Shown: positions 7,882-17,930, counted from the stretch's first letter. The stretch: DNA of 64,000 bases from Nakamurella silvestris (GCA_003576535.1 QXCQ01000263.1:31010-95009); one strand, 5' to 3'. Notes: a model not told the origin generated them from the letters alone. Made by a program: numbers and translations.

Positions 7882-8853
7882 GTGAACGCTCCCGAAGGAC
7901 TCCCCTGGGCGAGGCGGGTACTCGTCGCCCTCGGCGGCAATGCCATGAGTGCGCCGGACGGCAGCGCCACCGAGGCCCATCAGATCGCCGCGCTCACCAG
8001 CGCCGCCACCCACATCGCCGACCTCGTGGCGGCCGGTACCGAGGTGGTCATCACCCACGGGAACGGTCCGCAGGTCGGCAATCTCCTGGTCAAGAACGAA
8101 CTGTCGGCCGCAGTCGTCCCGCCGGTCTCCCTGGACTGGTGTGTCGCCCAGACCCAGGCCACCATCGGTTTCGTCCTGCAGAACGCCCTGGACCGGGCGC
8201 TGGCCGACCGAGGGGTCGAGCGACGCACCGTCACCTTGGTGACCAGGACCCTGGTCGATGCCGCGGACCCGGCGTTCGCGAACCCGGGCAAACCGATCGG
8301 GCGTTACCGCACGGCCGCCGAGGCCGAGGTGCTGATCGCCCAGGGGCAGCACTGGGCGGACCTCGGGGACCGGGGCTGGCGACGGGTGGTGCCCTCCCCG
8401 GTCCCGATCCGGGTGGTCGACGCCCCCGTCGGTGCCCAGCTCGCGGGCCTGGGCCACATCGTGATCCTCGCCGGCGGCGGCGGTGTCCCGGTGGTGGACG
8501 GCGAACACGGACTCGTCGGTGTCGAGGCCGTCATCGACAAGGACCTGGCCGCCGCCGTGCTGGCGAAGGACCTCGGCGCGGACGTGCTGGTGATCGCCAC
8601 CGACGTCGAGGCCGCGGTGCTGAGCTGGGGCACCCCTCAGGCGAGATCCCTCGGACGGGTCACCGTCGCCGAGATGACGGCGTACCAGGCCCAGGGCCAT
8701 TTCGCCGCGGGGTCGATGGGTCCGAAGGTCGCCGCCGTGACCTCCTTCGTCGCCGACGGCGGCCGGGCCGGGGTGATCACCCGTCTCGATCGGTTGGCCG
8801 AGGCCCTGACCAGGCCGTTGGGTACCGTGGGAACCGTCATCACCCCTGGTTGA
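7882..8853 (+). CDS. arcC: Carbamate kinase
   Basis: A 323-residue cytoplasmic enzyme of the amino-acid kinase fold, catalysing carbamoyl phosphate + ADP = ATP + carbamate, normally in the ATP-forming direction. Visible family marks are VALGGNAM near the N-terminus, THGNGPQVGNL at about 54-64 and the nucleotide-site region ILAGGGGVPVV. Its length is normal. No arginine deiminase or ornithine carbamoyltransferase gene is nearby; instead a ring-opening amidohydrolase follows 84 bp downstream. That suggests a role in ureide or pyrimidine/triazine nitrogen use rather than the arginine deiminase pathway, as an inference. The GTG start is supported by a -10 box 6 nt upstream. Confidence 0.93.
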   Translation: MNAPEGLPWARRVLVALGGNAMSAPDGSATEAHQIAALTSAATHIADLVAAGTEVVITHGNGPQVGNLLVKNELSAAVVPPVSLDWCVAQTQATIGFVLQNALDRALADRGVERRTVTLVTRTLVDAADPAFANPGKPIGRYRTAAEAEVLIAQGQHWADLGDRGWRRVVPSPVPIRVVDAPVGAQLAGLGHIVILAGGGGVPVVDGEHGLVGVEAVIDKDLAAAVLAKDLGADVLVIATDVEAAVLSWGTPQARSLGRVTVAEMTAYQAQGHFAAGSMGPKVAAVTSFVADGGRAGVITRLDRLAEALTRPLGTVGTVITPG

Positions 8854-8937
8854 ACCCCTGGAACCGCCTCCGCCGACCGCTTCCACCGCAGCCGCCGAAA
8901 ACCCGACAGCCGAAGATCCGATACAGGAGAGTGACAA

Positions 8938-10068
8938 GTGCCCGAAGCAATCGAAGTACGAAAGATCCCGCTGCACAACGTTTCCGACGCGAGTGAACTG
9001 GCGAAACTCATCGATGACGGGATCATCGAGGCGGACCGGGTCATCGCCGTCATCGGCAAGACCGAGGGCAACGGAGGGGTGAACGACTACACCAGGATCA
9101 TCGCCGATCGTGCCTTCCGGGAGGTGTTGAACGCCAAGGGAACTCGCACCGTCGAGGAGGTCAAGGGAATTCCCATCGTCTGGTCGGGCGGAACGGACGG
9201 GGTGATCTCCCCGCACGCCACCGTCTTCGCCACGGTCCCGCCGGAGAAGGTGGTGCCGAGCGAGGAGCCGCGCCTGTCGGTCGGTTTCGCGATGAGCGAG
9301 GTGCTGCTGCCGGAGGAGATCGGCCGGGTGCCGATGATCGAGAAGGTCGCCGCCGGTGTGCGGATCGCGATGGAACGCGCCGGGATCACCGATCCGGCGG
9401 ATGTCCACTACGTGCAGACGAAGACGCCGCTGCTCACCATCCACACCATCCGGGATGCGAAATCACGGGGCAAGCAGGTCTGGACGGAACACACCCACGA
9501 GTCGATGGACCTGTCCAACGGCTGTACCGCCCTCGGTGTCGCCGTGGCCCTCGGCGAGATCGAGATGCCCACCGATGCCGACGTGATGCATCGCCGGGAG
9601 CTCTACTCCGCGGTGGCCTCCTGCTCCTCCGGGGTCGAGCTCGACCAGGCCCAGATCGTCGTCGTCGGGAACGTGAAGGGGATCGGCGGCAGATACCGGA
9701 TCGGTCACTCGGTGATGAAGGACGCCCTCGACGGTGACGGCATCTGGGCCGCCATCCGCGAGGCGGGCCTGGACCTGCCCGACCGGCCGCACCCGTCCGA
9801 TCTGCAGGGCCGGCTGGTCAACGTCTTCCTCAAGTGCGAGGCCTCCCAGTCCGGGGAGGTGCGCGGTCGGCGCAACGCCATGCTCGACGACTCGGACGTG
9901 CACTGGCACCGGCAGATCAAGGCGACGGTCGGCGGGGTCACCGCTGCGATCACCGGCGACCCGGCCGTCTTCGTGTCGGTGTCGGCGGCCCACCAGGGCC
10001 CCGAGGGCGGCGGCCCGGTCGCCGCGATCATCGACCTGGGGGAGGACCCGACGGGCTACCAGGCCTGA
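8938..10068 (+). CDS. Ring-opening amidohydrolase (cyanuric acid hydrolase/barbiturase family)
   Basis: A 376-residue hydrolase of the AtzD/TrzD/Bar family, which opens cyclic amides such as cyanuric acid or barbiturate. The family has three repeated domains, each giving a Ser-Lys dyad. I can see K41 in [10 protein letters not shown] with S83 in VWSGGTDG, a Lys in VQTKTPLL with Ser in [10 protein letters not shown], and a Lys in [12 protein letters not shown] with Ser in [14 protein letters not shown]. The C-terminal block [20 protein letters not shown] is highly characteristic. Sequence alone does not separate cyanuric acid from barbiturate specificity. A GAGAGTGACAA region precedes the GTG start. 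arcC lies upstream and pxpABC downstream; no biuret hydrolase or ureidomalonase is visible. Confidence 0.9.
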   Translation: MPEAIEVRKIPLHNVSDASELAKLIDDGIIEADRVIAVIGKTEGNGGVNDYTRIIADRAFREVLNAKGTRTVEEVKGIPIVWSGGTDGVISPHATVFATVPPEKVVPSEEPRLSVGFAMSEVLLPEEIGRVPMIEKVAAGVRIAMERAGITDPADVHYVQTKTPLLTIHTIRDAKSRGKQVWTEHTHESMDLSNGCTALGVAVALGEIEMPTDADVMHRRELYSAVASCSSGVELDQAQIVVVGNVKGIGGRYRIGHSVMKDALDGDGIWAAIREAGLDLPDRPHPSDLQGRLVNVFLKCEASQSGEVRGRRNAMLDDSDVHWHRQIKATVGGVTAAITGDPAVFVSVSAAHQGPEGGGPVAAIIDLGEDPTGYQA

Positions 10069-10074
10069 GTTCGT

Positions 10075-10116
10075 CCCGGCGGCACATCCCCTCCAGCGGG
10101 CGGGTGTGCCGCCGGG
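10075..10116. terminator. Hairpin after the amidohydrolase gene
   Basis: CCCGGCGGCACA (10075-10086) pairs perfectly with TGTGCCGCCGGG (10105-10116) around an 18-nt loop, starting 6 bp after the stop. No T-run. Confidence 0.55.
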
Positions 10117-10260
10117 CGTCGTCCACCGCCGGGCGCGTTGACCACCGCCCGCGCCGAGCGTCCTTCCCGGCACTGTCGACGTCGTCCACCGCCGCTGTCG
10201 GTGGTCCCTGCCATCCTGGGTTCAACATCGAGAACTCCACGATCGAAGGGGCGGGCGGCC

Positions 10261-10767
10261 ATGTGTCAGATGTGCGAGGGTCAGTCCAGGGCAGAGGTTC
10301 TGGCGGATCTGCGGTTGCGGATCGACCGGTTCGGCTGGGCCGACATGAGTGTCGGTGCCGACTGGTCGGCACCCGGTTTCACCTACACCATCGGGTTGGT
10401 CGAGTACGGCCATCCCGAGCTGTTGGTGCTCGGGCGGCCGCCGTACGAGGCCGGAGCCCTGGTGAACGAACTGGCAGCCTTGGTGACCGACGGCCACGGT
10501 CACCATTTCCTGCCCGGGATGCAGTTCACCGTCCGGGGGTTGGAGGTCGAACTCGTCCAGGTCGACCGGAGCAACAACTGGCTGGTGATGGCCGAGGAAC
10601 TCTACGGGCGTGCGGTGCCTGCCCTGCAGGTGGTCTGGGCCGACGCGGACCACAGCTTCCCCTGGCAGCGGGCGGAGACGGGTCCCGAGCGCCAGCGGGT
10701 GCTCGGCTCTCCGGTGAGCCAGGTGCCGGTGCCGCGGTCGTCACCGCTGGCCCACACCCGGAACTGA
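10261..10767 (+). CDS. DUF4262 domain protein
   Basis: A 168-residue protein whose pattern (RFGWADMSVGAD, FTYTIGLVEYGHPELLVLG, then a NELAALV helix and a C-terminal ADADHSFPW) matches the DUF4262 family. That family has no established function. The ATG at 10261 was chosen because it gives the family's natural N-terminus (MCQMCEGQSRAEVLADLRLRI) and follows an AAGGGG-like site; the open frame extends further upstream only as non-coding-like sequence. It sits between the amidohydrolase and pxpA, and both sides carry hairpins, so it is probably its own transcription unit. Confidence 0.8.
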   Translation: MCQMCEGQSRAEVLADLRLRIDRFGWADMSVGADWSAPGFTYTIGLVEYGHPELLVLGRPPYEAGALVNELAALVTDGHGHHFLPGMQFTVRGLEVELVQVDRSNNWLVMAEELYGRAVPALQVVWADADHSFPWQRAETGPERQRVLGSPVSQVPVPRSSPLAHTRN

Positions 10768-10785
10768 GCCTTCTCCACGATTTGA

Positions 10786-10820
10786 GGACCGCAATGGCGA
10801 AAATATCGCCGTTGCGGTCC
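10786..10820. terminator. Hairpin between DUF4262 gene and pxpA
   Basis: GGACCGCAATGGCGA (10786-10800) pairs with TCGCCGTTGCGGTCC (10806-10820), 14 of 15 positions, loop AAATA. It lies 19 bp after the DUF4262 stop and 40 bp before pxpA. Confidence 0.6.
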
Positions 10821-10846
10821 CGAATCGCCCGGCCGTGGCGGACCGG

Positions 10847-10852
10847 TACGGT
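10847..10852 (+). promoter_or_regulatory. -10 box TACGGT for leaderless pxpA
   Basis: TACGGT ends 7 nt before the pxpA ATG, and no ribosome site is visible between them. The same TACGGT with a 7-nt gap precedes trmB. Confidence 0.5.
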
Positions 10853-10859
10853 CAGCACC

Positions 10860-11696
10860 ATGGCTGCCGATGCTCAACGCTCGATCGACCTCAACGCCGA
10901 CGTCGGCGAGGGCTTCGGCCGCTGGGAACTGGGCGACGACGAAGCGCTGCTGACCCAGGTCAGCAGCGCGAACATCGCCTGCGGTTTCCACGCCGGGGAC
11001 CCACGCCGTCTGCTCGAGGTCTGCCGGATCGCCGTGGCGAACGGCGTTGCCATCGGAGCCCAGGTCTCCTACCGGGACCTGGCCGGCTTCGGCCGCCGTT
11101 TCATCGATGTCGAACCGGCCGACCTGACGGCCGATGTGCTGTACCAGATCGGCGCCCTCGACGGCCTTGCCCGCTCGGTGGGCGGCTCGGTCTCCTACGT
11201 CAAACCCCATGGGGCGCTCTACAACACGGTTGTCCACCACGAGGACCAGGCCGCCGCCGTCATCGTCGCCGTCGCCGCCTACGACCGGGAGCTCGCGGTC
11301 CTGGGGCTGTCCGGATCGGGCCCGTCCCGCACGGAACTGGCAGTGCAGGCCGAGCGGGCGGGCCTCCGGTTCGTCCGCGAGGCCTTTGCCGATCGGGCCT
11401 ACACCGCCGAGGGCACCCTGGTGTCCCGACGACTGCCCGGCGCCGTGCTGACCGATCCGGCAGCCGTTGCCGCCCAAGCCCTTTCCATCGCCACGACCGG
11501 TACGGTCCGAAGCATCGACGGCACCGCCGTGGAGATCGACGCCGAGTCCCTCTGCCTGCACGGGGATTCACCGGGGGCAGCGGATCTGGCGGTCCACCTC
11601 CGTGCGATCCTGACCGGGACCGGGATGCCGGTCGCCTCCTTCCTCCCGCCGGCCGCCGCCACGAACCGGTCCGCGGCGGACTCCCCCGGTCGATGA
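10860..11696 (+). CDS. pxpA: 5-oxoprolinase subunit A (LamB/YcsF family)
   Basis: A 278-residue protein of the LamB/YcsF family, subunit A of the ATP-dependent 5-oxoprolinase that converts pyroglutamate to glutamate. Family marks are IDLNADVGEGFGRW at the N-terminus, ANIACGFHAGDP at about 38-49, YVKPHGALYN at about 111-120 and ESLCLHGDSPGA near the C-terminus. The start is ATG 10860 because MAADAQRSIDLNAD is the natural N-terminus and a -10 box lies 7 nt upstream. It overlaps pxpB by 4 nt (ATGA), so the three subunits are translationally coupled. Its position beside a cyclic-amide hydrolase may mean a related lactam or imide is a substrate; that is inference. Confidence 0.93.
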   Translation: MAADAQRSIDLNADVGEGFGRWELGDDEALLTQVSSANIACGFHAGDPRRLLEVCRIAVANGVAIGAQVSYRDLAGFGRRFIDVEPADLTADVLYQIGALDGLARSVGGSVSYVKPHGALYNTVVHHEDQAAAVIVAVAAYDRELAVLGLSGSGPSRTELAVQAERAGLRFVREAFADRAYTAEGTLVSRRLPGAVLTDPAAVAAQALSIATTGTVRSIDGTAVEIDAESLCLHGDSPGAADLAVHLRAILTGTGMPVASFLPPAAATNRSAADSPGR

Positions 11697-12328
11697 CGGC
11701 TCCGCGGACGACCGTTCGACAGATGGGGGAGTCGGCACTGCTGGTCGAGGCCGACCGACCTCTGGCCCTGCATGCCGCCCTGACCGCCTCACCGGCCCCG
11801 GGCCAGGTCGACATCGTCCCGGCCGAGCGGACCGTCCTGGTGGTGCTGGCCGAGGGCACCGATCTGCGGCAGGTCCGGGCGCATCTGGAGTCGCTGAGGC
11901 CGGCCGACCAGCAGGAGATCCCCGGCAGCCTGGTCGAGATCGGTGTCGACTACACCGGCGAGGATCTGCTGCCGCTCGCGGCCACCCTCGGTATGGAGGT
12001 CGACACCCTGATCGGCAGGCATGCGGCTGCGGAATGGACGGTGGCCTTTGTCGGTTTCGCCCCGGGCTTCGGCTACCTGACCAGCCAGGACTGGGACCTG
12101 GAGGTCCCGCGCCTGGCCCGTCCGCGTACCTCGGTGCCGGCCGGGGCGGTGGCGTTGGCCGGCCGCTATTCCGGTGTGTACCCCCGCGCCTCACCGGGTG
12201 GTTGGCAACTGCTGGGCACCACCGCCCGGCGGATGTGGGACACGACCGCCGAGCACCCTGCCCTTCTCACGCCGGGCACCCGGGTGCGGTTCCGGGACAA
12301 CCGGAGTGCCGACCGGGGAATCGGATGA
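11693..12328 (+). CDS. pxpB: 5-oxoprolinase subunit B (KipI-like)
   Basis: A 211-residue protein of the KipI/allophanate-hydrolase-subunit-1 fold, which with PxpC forms the ATP-using part of 5-oxoprolinase. Family marks are GESALLVE near the N-terminus, VDYTGEDL at about 83-90, VAFVGFAPGFGYL at about 117-129 and PRTSVPAGAVALAGRYSGVYP at about 146-165, followed by PGGWQLLGTT. It overlaps pxpA and pxpC by 4 nt each. The older name allophanate hydrolase subunit 1 should not be read as evidence of urea amidolyase activity, since no biotin carboxylase is present. Confidence 0.92.
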   Translation: MTAPRTTVRQMGESALLVEADRPLALHAALTASPAPGQVDIVPAERTVLVVLAEGTDLRQVRAHLESLRPADQQEIPGSLVEIGVDYTGEDLLPLAATLGMEVDTLIGRHAAAEWTVAFVGFAPGFGYLTSQDWDLEVPRLARPRTSVPAGAVALAGRYSGVYPRASPGGWQLLGTTARRMWDTTAEHPALLTPGTRVRFRDNRSADRGIG

Positions 12329-13260
12329 ACCCCGCGCTGAGGATCCTCCGACCCGGCCCGTTGACCACCGTCCAGGATCTGGGGCGGGCGGGTCTGGGGT
12401 CCCTCGGAGTCTCCCGTTCGGGGGCGGCGGACCGGGGCGCGCTGCGTGCCGCGAATCGTCTGGTGGGCAACACCGGGTGCTGCGCCGCCCTGGAAACCAC
12501 CCTGGGTGGGCTGGCCCTGCGGGCCTGCGGTGATCTTCGGATGGCCGTGACCGGCCCGCCGGTACCGCTGACGGTCACCGGGCCGGACGGGTCCACCGAC
12601 GGGCCTTTGACCGTGCCGACCGGGACCACCTTCGACCTCGCCGACGGGGCGCAACTGCGGATGGGCAGGCCGACCCGGGGCCTGCGGAACTACCTCGCCG
12701 TGTGCGGGGGGATCGATGTCCTTCCGGTCCTGGGAAGCCGATCCCGGGACCTGCTGTCAGGACTGGGCCCGGAGCCGGTGCAGGTCGGCGACGAACTGCC
12801 GGTCGGCACCGGCGGGGGCGTCGATCCGGTCAGGGACGCCGAGCCGACAACCGGGCCGATCCACGGTGCCGACCCGATCCGCCTGAACCTGATCCTCGGT
12901 CCACGTCAGGACCTGTTCACCGGCTCTGCCCTGGACCTGCTGTTCGGCCAGGTCTGGACGGTCACCCCGGCGTCTAACCGGATCGGCCTGCGTCTGTCCG
13001 GCGCACAACCGCTGGAGCGGCTCGACCAGGCAGAACGGCCGAGTGAGCCGATGGTCCCGGGTGCGGTGCAGGTGCCGACCTCCGGGCAGCCGGTGATCTT
13101 CGGACCGGACCACCCCGCGTCGGGTGGGTACCCGGTCATCGGTGTGCTGACCGTTGCCGCCCAGGACCTGGCCGGACAGGCCCGCCCGGGCGACGCGGTG
13201 GTCTTCACGTCGATCGGAACCGACGCCACCACTATTCCGGTGCGGCCGACTTCCGCTTGA
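12325..13260 (+). CDS. pxpC: 5-oxoprolinase subunit C (KipA-like, biotin-dependent-carboxylase-like fold)
   Basis: A 311-residue PxpC/KipA protein completing the PxpABC enzyme. Family marks are LRILRPGPLTTVQDLGRAGLG at the N-terminus, SRSGAADRGALRAANRLVGN at about 32-51, the central RGLRNYLAVCGGIDV and SNRIGLRLSG, and the C-terminal HPASGGYPVIGVL. It starts in the ATGA overlap with pxpB. Its last 29 bp overlap the end of the convergent trmB gene, leaving no room for a conventional terminator between them. Confidence 0.92.
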   Translation: MNPALRILRPGPLTTVQDLGRAGLGSLGVSRSGAADRGALRAANRLVGNTGCCAALETTLGGLALRACGDLRMAVTGPPVPLTVTGPDGSTDGPLTVPTGTTFDLADGAQLRMGRPTRGLRNYLAVCGGIDVLPVLGSRSRDLLSGLGPEPVQVGDELPVGTGGGVDPVRDAEPTTGPIHGADPIRLNLILGPRQDLFTGSALDLLFGQVWTVTPASNRIGLRLSGAQPLERLDQAERPSEPMVPGAVQVPTSGQPVIFGPDHPASGGYPVIGVLTVAAQDLAGQARPGDAVVFTSIGTDATTIPVRPTSA

Positions 13261-14092
13261 CGAATTCCAGGTCGAAGATCTCGCGCCCGGCGGTGATCCC
13301 GCGTCGTTCGAAGCGGGTCTTCGGCCGGAAATCCGGACGGGGGGCCCAGCCGGTGTGCACGTTCTTCAGCGACGGCGAGCTGGAGCAGACGGCGAGCATC
13401 TGCTCCGCGTAGTGCTCCCAGTCGGTGCCGAGGCGGAAGATGCCACCCTTCTTCAACCGGGAGGCGACCAGTTCGACGAACTCCGGGTTGACCAGGCGCC
13501 GCTTGAGGTGACGGGCCTTGGGCCACGGGTCAGGGAAGAACAGCCAGACCTCGCTGAGGGACTTCTCCGGGATCAGGGCCGTCAGGATCTCGACGGCGTC
13601 ACCGCGCATGACCCGCACGTTCTCGACCCCGGCCTTCTCCAGGTGGTGGAAGGTCTGGGCGACACCGGGCTTGTAGACCTCCACGGCCAGCAGGTTGACA
13701 TCGGGTCGGTTCGCGGCCATGGCCGCGGTGGATTCGCCCATCCCTGACCCGATCTCCAGGACCAACGGTGCCTCCCGGCCGAAGACGGCGGTGGCGTCGA
13801 AGGGTTCGATGCTGCCCAGGTCGGCCGGTTCCACACTCACGTCCCACTCGGCGGCGTGGGCGTCCCACGCCCGTCGCTGCACCGGGTTCAGCCGTCCGCC
13901 GCGTGGATGGAAGCTGACCACCCGGCGGAAGTGCTGCGGCAGACCGTCGTTGTGCTCGACGAGGGCGGGGATCCGGCTGTCGGCCGGGCCCGTCGCGGAC
14001 TCCCCGGACTTGGGCAGCGGCGATTCCGGGGCCTGGTAGGCGGCCTTCACCGGGAGGTCGTCAGGGGTCACGGGCGGATTCGTTTCGGACAC
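13232..14092 (-). CDS. trmB: tRNA (guanine-N7-)-methyltransferase
   Basis: A 286-residue SAM-dependent enzyme that makes m7G46 in tRNA. The SAM-binding motif LVLEIGSGMGESTAAMA and the family-specific FFPDPWPKARHLKRRLVNPEF are clear, as is the C-terminal FERRG. The GTG at 14092 was chosen over longer readings because a TACGGT -10 box lies 7 nt upstream and the sequence further upstream lacks family similarity. The N-terminal about 65 residues are a variable, Pro-rich extension common in actinobacteria. The 3' end overlaps pxpC (opposite strand) by 29 bp. Confidence 0.94.
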   Translation of the reverse strand: MSETNPPVTPDDLPVKAAYQAPESPLPKSGESATGPADSRIPALVEHNDGLPQHFRRVVSFHPRGGRLNPVQRRAWDAHAAEWDVSVEPADLGSIEPFDATAVFGREAPLVLEIGSGMGESTAAMAANRPDVNLLAVEVYKPGVAQTFHHLEKAGVENVRVMRGDAVEILTALIPEKSLSEVWLFFPDPWPKARHLKRRLVNPEFVELVASRLKKGGIFRLGTDWEHYAEQMLAVCSSSPSLKNVHTGWAPRPDFRPKTRFERRGITAGREIFDLEFVKRKSAAPE

Positions 14093-14099
14093 GGCCGCA

Positions 14100-14105
14100 A
14101 CCGTA
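14100..14105 (-). promoter_or_regulatory. -10 box TACGGT for leaderless trmB
   Basis: On the minus strand TACGGT is followed by 7 nt and the GTG start of trmB. Confidence 0.5.
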
Positions 14106-14196
14106 CGACGGATCCGGGTCCGGATTCGAATCGGCCGGACCTGGTGGCCCGGCCGTGCGCAGGGTCGGCGGCACCGGCGCCCGGCTTCGGGAAACC

Positions 14197-14240
14197 AAAA
14201 AGCCGGGTGCGCCGGTCGAGGAACGACCGGCGCACCCGGC
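14197..14240 (-). terminator. Rho-independent terminator of the ABC-2 operon
   Basis: A perfect 17-bp stem (14202-14218 with 14224-14240) and 5-nt loop is followed on the minus strand by five T residues (14201-14197). It lies 35 bp after the permease stop, the right orientation and place to end the exporter operon. Confidence 0.88.
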
Positions 14241-14274
14241 GAGGAACACACCAGGGCGAGCCTGGTGGAGCGGA

Positions 14275-15030
14275 TCAGGCGTCGCGACGCTTGAGGACCA
14301 CCAGGGCGATGATCCACAGGACCAATGCGGTGAGGGCGAAGACCACCAGACCCTGCCACCAGTTCGGGGCGGAGGTGCTGACGAGGTCCTCACCTTCGAT
14401 CTGCGGGTTGGCGGCCTGGGTGAACCGGGAGCCGGCCGAGAACGGCAGCCACTCGGAGATGTTGCGGCCGGTCTTGCCGAAGGCGCCGATGATCGACTCG
14501 ACCAGCAGCGGCCAGAGCAGCAGGATCGCGATGGCCCCGGCGGACTGTCGGACGAGGGTGCCCACCGCGACGGCGATCACCGCAGCGAGGGCGAAGATGA
14601 CGGTGTTGCCCAGCAGGACGCGCCAGTCGCCGCTGGTGCTGATGTCCATCTGGCCGTTGTGGTTGCCGCCGATGGTCAGGACCAGGTAGTAGGCGATGAT
14701 CGAGGTGATCAGTCCCATGACGGCCGAGATGAGGGCCACCACGATGGTTTTCGCGGCCAGCACGGAACCACGCTTCGGTACCGCGAGGACCGAGTTCCGG
14801 ATCGTGCCGAACCGGTACTCGGTGGTGATCGCCAGGGCGGCCATGACCATCGCGACCATCATGCCGAGATTGGCCCAGAACTGGCTGTTGCTCAGGGTGA
14901 TGGAGGAGTCGCTGGCGGTCGCACCGAAGAGGATGGACACACCGACGCCGATGATCAGGATCAGCGCCACACACCAGTACGGGGACCGGGTGGAGAACAG
15001 TTTGATGCGTTCGACATTGAGCAGGGTCAT
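14275..15030 (-). CDS. ABC-2 type transporter permease
   Basis: A 251-residue integral membrane protein with about six hydrophobic helices: YWCVALILIIGVGVSILFG, LGMMVAMVMAALAITTEY, IVVALISAVMGLITSIIAYY, VIFALAAVIAVAVGTLV, AIAILLLWPLLVESIIGAF and a last one before the KRRDA tail. The EYRFGTIRNSVLAVPKR segment after helix 2 is typical of ABC-2 permeases of the NatB/bacitracin-type class. It begins 2 bp after its ATPase gene and ends at a strong terminator. Substrate unknown; export or immunity is typical of the class. Confidence 0.88.
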   Translation of the reverse strand: MTLLNVERIKLFSTRSPYWCVALILIIGVGVSILFGATASDSSITLSNSQFWANLGMMVAMVMAALAITTEYRFGTIRNSVLAVPKRGSVLAAKTIVVALISAVMGLITSIIAYYLVLTIGGNHNGQMDISTSGDWRVLLGNTVIFALAAVIAVAVGTLVRQSAGAIAILLLWPLLVESIIGAFGKTGRNISEWLPFSAGSRFTQAANPQIEGEDLVSTSAPNWWQGLVVFALTALVLWIIALVVLKRRDA

Positions 15031-15032
15031 GA

Positions 15033-16004
15033 TCAGTTCTGGCCCTTCGTGAGCGTGTTGGGTCCGGCGAACGGGTCCGCCCCGGGGGCCAGGGCGGCGG
15101 TCGGGTTGCGGTCGCCGTACTCCAGCGAGTCACCGGTGAGTTTGATGAAGGCCTCCTCGAGGGAGCCCGACTGGCCGGACAGTTCGTGCAGGGTCAGACC
15201 GGCAGCCCCGGCGATGTCGCCGACCTGCTCGATCGGCGCATCACTGACGGACAGGTACCCGTCCTGGTCGGTGAAGGCGATGCGCTGGTCGACCAGCAGC
15301 TGACGCAGCTGCGGCAGCTGGGGGGAGCGGACCCGCACGGTCGAGGCGGTGGCGTTGGCGATGAAGTCCACCGTCGAGGAGTTCGAGATCAGGTGGCCCT
15401 TGCCGATGACCACGAGATGATCGGCGGTGACGGCCATCTCGCTGAGCAGGTGGCTGGAGACCAGAACGGTCCGGCCCTCGGCCGCCAGGCTCTTCATGAA
15501 CTGACGGATCCAGAGGATGCCCTCGGGGTCGAGGCCGTTCACCGGCTCGTCGAACAGCAGGATGCCGGGATCGCCGAGCAGGGCGCCGGCCAGGCCGAGG
15601 CGCTGCTTCATGCCGAGGGAGAACTTTCCGGCGGCGCGGTCGCCCACACCTTCCAGGCCGACGACGCGCAGTACCTCGGTCACCCGGGAGGCCGGGATGC
15701 CGTTGGAGGCGGCCATCCAGCGCAGGTGGGACTTGGCCGACCGGTTCGGGTGGATCCAGTTGGCATCGAGCAGGGCACCCACCTTCGTCAGCGGTTTGCT
15801 GATCTCCTCGTAGGGGATGCCGTTGATCAGGGCCTTGCCCTTGGTCGGGCGGTCCAGGCCCAGGATCATCCGCATCGTCGTCGACTTGCCGGCCCCGTTC
15901 GGGCCGAGGAATCCGGTGACGGTTCCCGGGGCCACCGCGAAGGACAGATCATTCACCGCCAGCGTGGAGCCGTAGGCCTTGGAAAGGCCGATCGCCTCGA
16001 TCAT
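15033..16004 (-). CDS. ABC-2 exporter ATP-binding protein
   Basis: A 323-residue ATPase of the drug/bacitracin-export (CcmA-like) class. Walker A is GPNGAGKST at about 38-46, the signature is a variant FSLGMKQRLGLAGALLGDP and Walker B is ILLFDEPVNGLDPEG; the C-terminal about 100 residues are the class-specific extension. The ATG at 16004 gives the usual MIEAIGLSKAYGS start. CAAGGT lies 6 nt before it, a weaker form of the leaderless promoters seen elsewhere. The gene is divergent from tldD and pairs with the permease 2 bp downstream. Confidence 0.93.
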   Translation of the reverse strand: MIEAIGLSKAYGSTLAVNDLSFAVAPGTVTGFLGPNGAGKSTTMRMILGLDRPTKGKALINGIPYEEISKPLTKVGALLDANWIHPNRSAKSHLRWMAASNGIPASRVTEVLRVVGLEGVGDRAAGKFSLGMKQRLGLAGALLGDPGILLFDEPVNGLDPEGILWIRQFMKSLAAEGRTVLVSSHLLSEMAVTADHLVVIGKGHLISNSSTVDFIANATASTVRVRSPQLPQLRQLLVDQRIAFTDQDGYLSVSDAPIEQVGDIAGAAGLTLHELSGQSGSLEEAFIKLTGDSLEYGDRNPTAALAPGADPFAGPNTLTKGQN

Positions 16005-16355
16005 GAGCGCACCTTGTCTGTTCGATTGGTCATTCGTTTTCCCTCCCTGCCGGCCCGGAGTGTCCCCACCCGGCGGCAGACGGACGATTCTTCGTTGTCC
16101 GTGGACCATCTTGTCTGACATCGGCCGAGGTCGCATCCATCCTGGGGTGCGTTTCGGGTCATCCTTTCGTCTCACACCGACCGGCGCGATGTCATCCCCG
16201 CAGGCAGCAGCCCGCCGGCCGGGGGTAACCCTGATCTTTCCCTGATCCGCCCAGGTCGCGACGTATGCGCCGGCATGTTTCCGGTGTCGACACGCCCAGC
16301 CCCCGCGCACCGGCGGGTCGGCCGAAAATGGCGGGCGTGACCACGGATGCCGTCA
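16005..16355. other. Divergent intergenic region between the ABC exporter and tldD
   Basis: About 350 bp without a convincing gene. I looked for a short peptide gene here because TldD/E process peptides, and saw none with a ribosome site. The region holds the promoters of both flanking units. Confidence 0.5.
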
Positions 16356-16361
16356 TAGGCT
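16356..16361 (+). promoter_or_regulatory. -10 box TAGGCT for leaderless tldD
   Basis: TAGGCT ends 6 nt before the GTG of tldD; identical in sequence and spacing to the arcC and dcd elements. Confidence 0.6.
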
Positions 16362-16367
16362 GGTCGG

Positions 16368-17926
<1,559 letters not shown>

Positions 17927-17930
<4 letters not shown>

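Noticed and set aside
9834..10859. Long upstream extension of pxpA reaching into the DUF4262 and amidohydrolase genes
   Set aside because: The extension reads in a different frame from two well-supported genes; the family N-terminus and the -10 box place the start at 10860.
11693..13260. Annotation of pxpB/pxpC as allophanate hydrolase subunits
   Set aside because: Their order and overlaps with pxpA fit 5-oxoprolinase; no amidase-type allophanate hydrolase or urea carboxylase domains are present.
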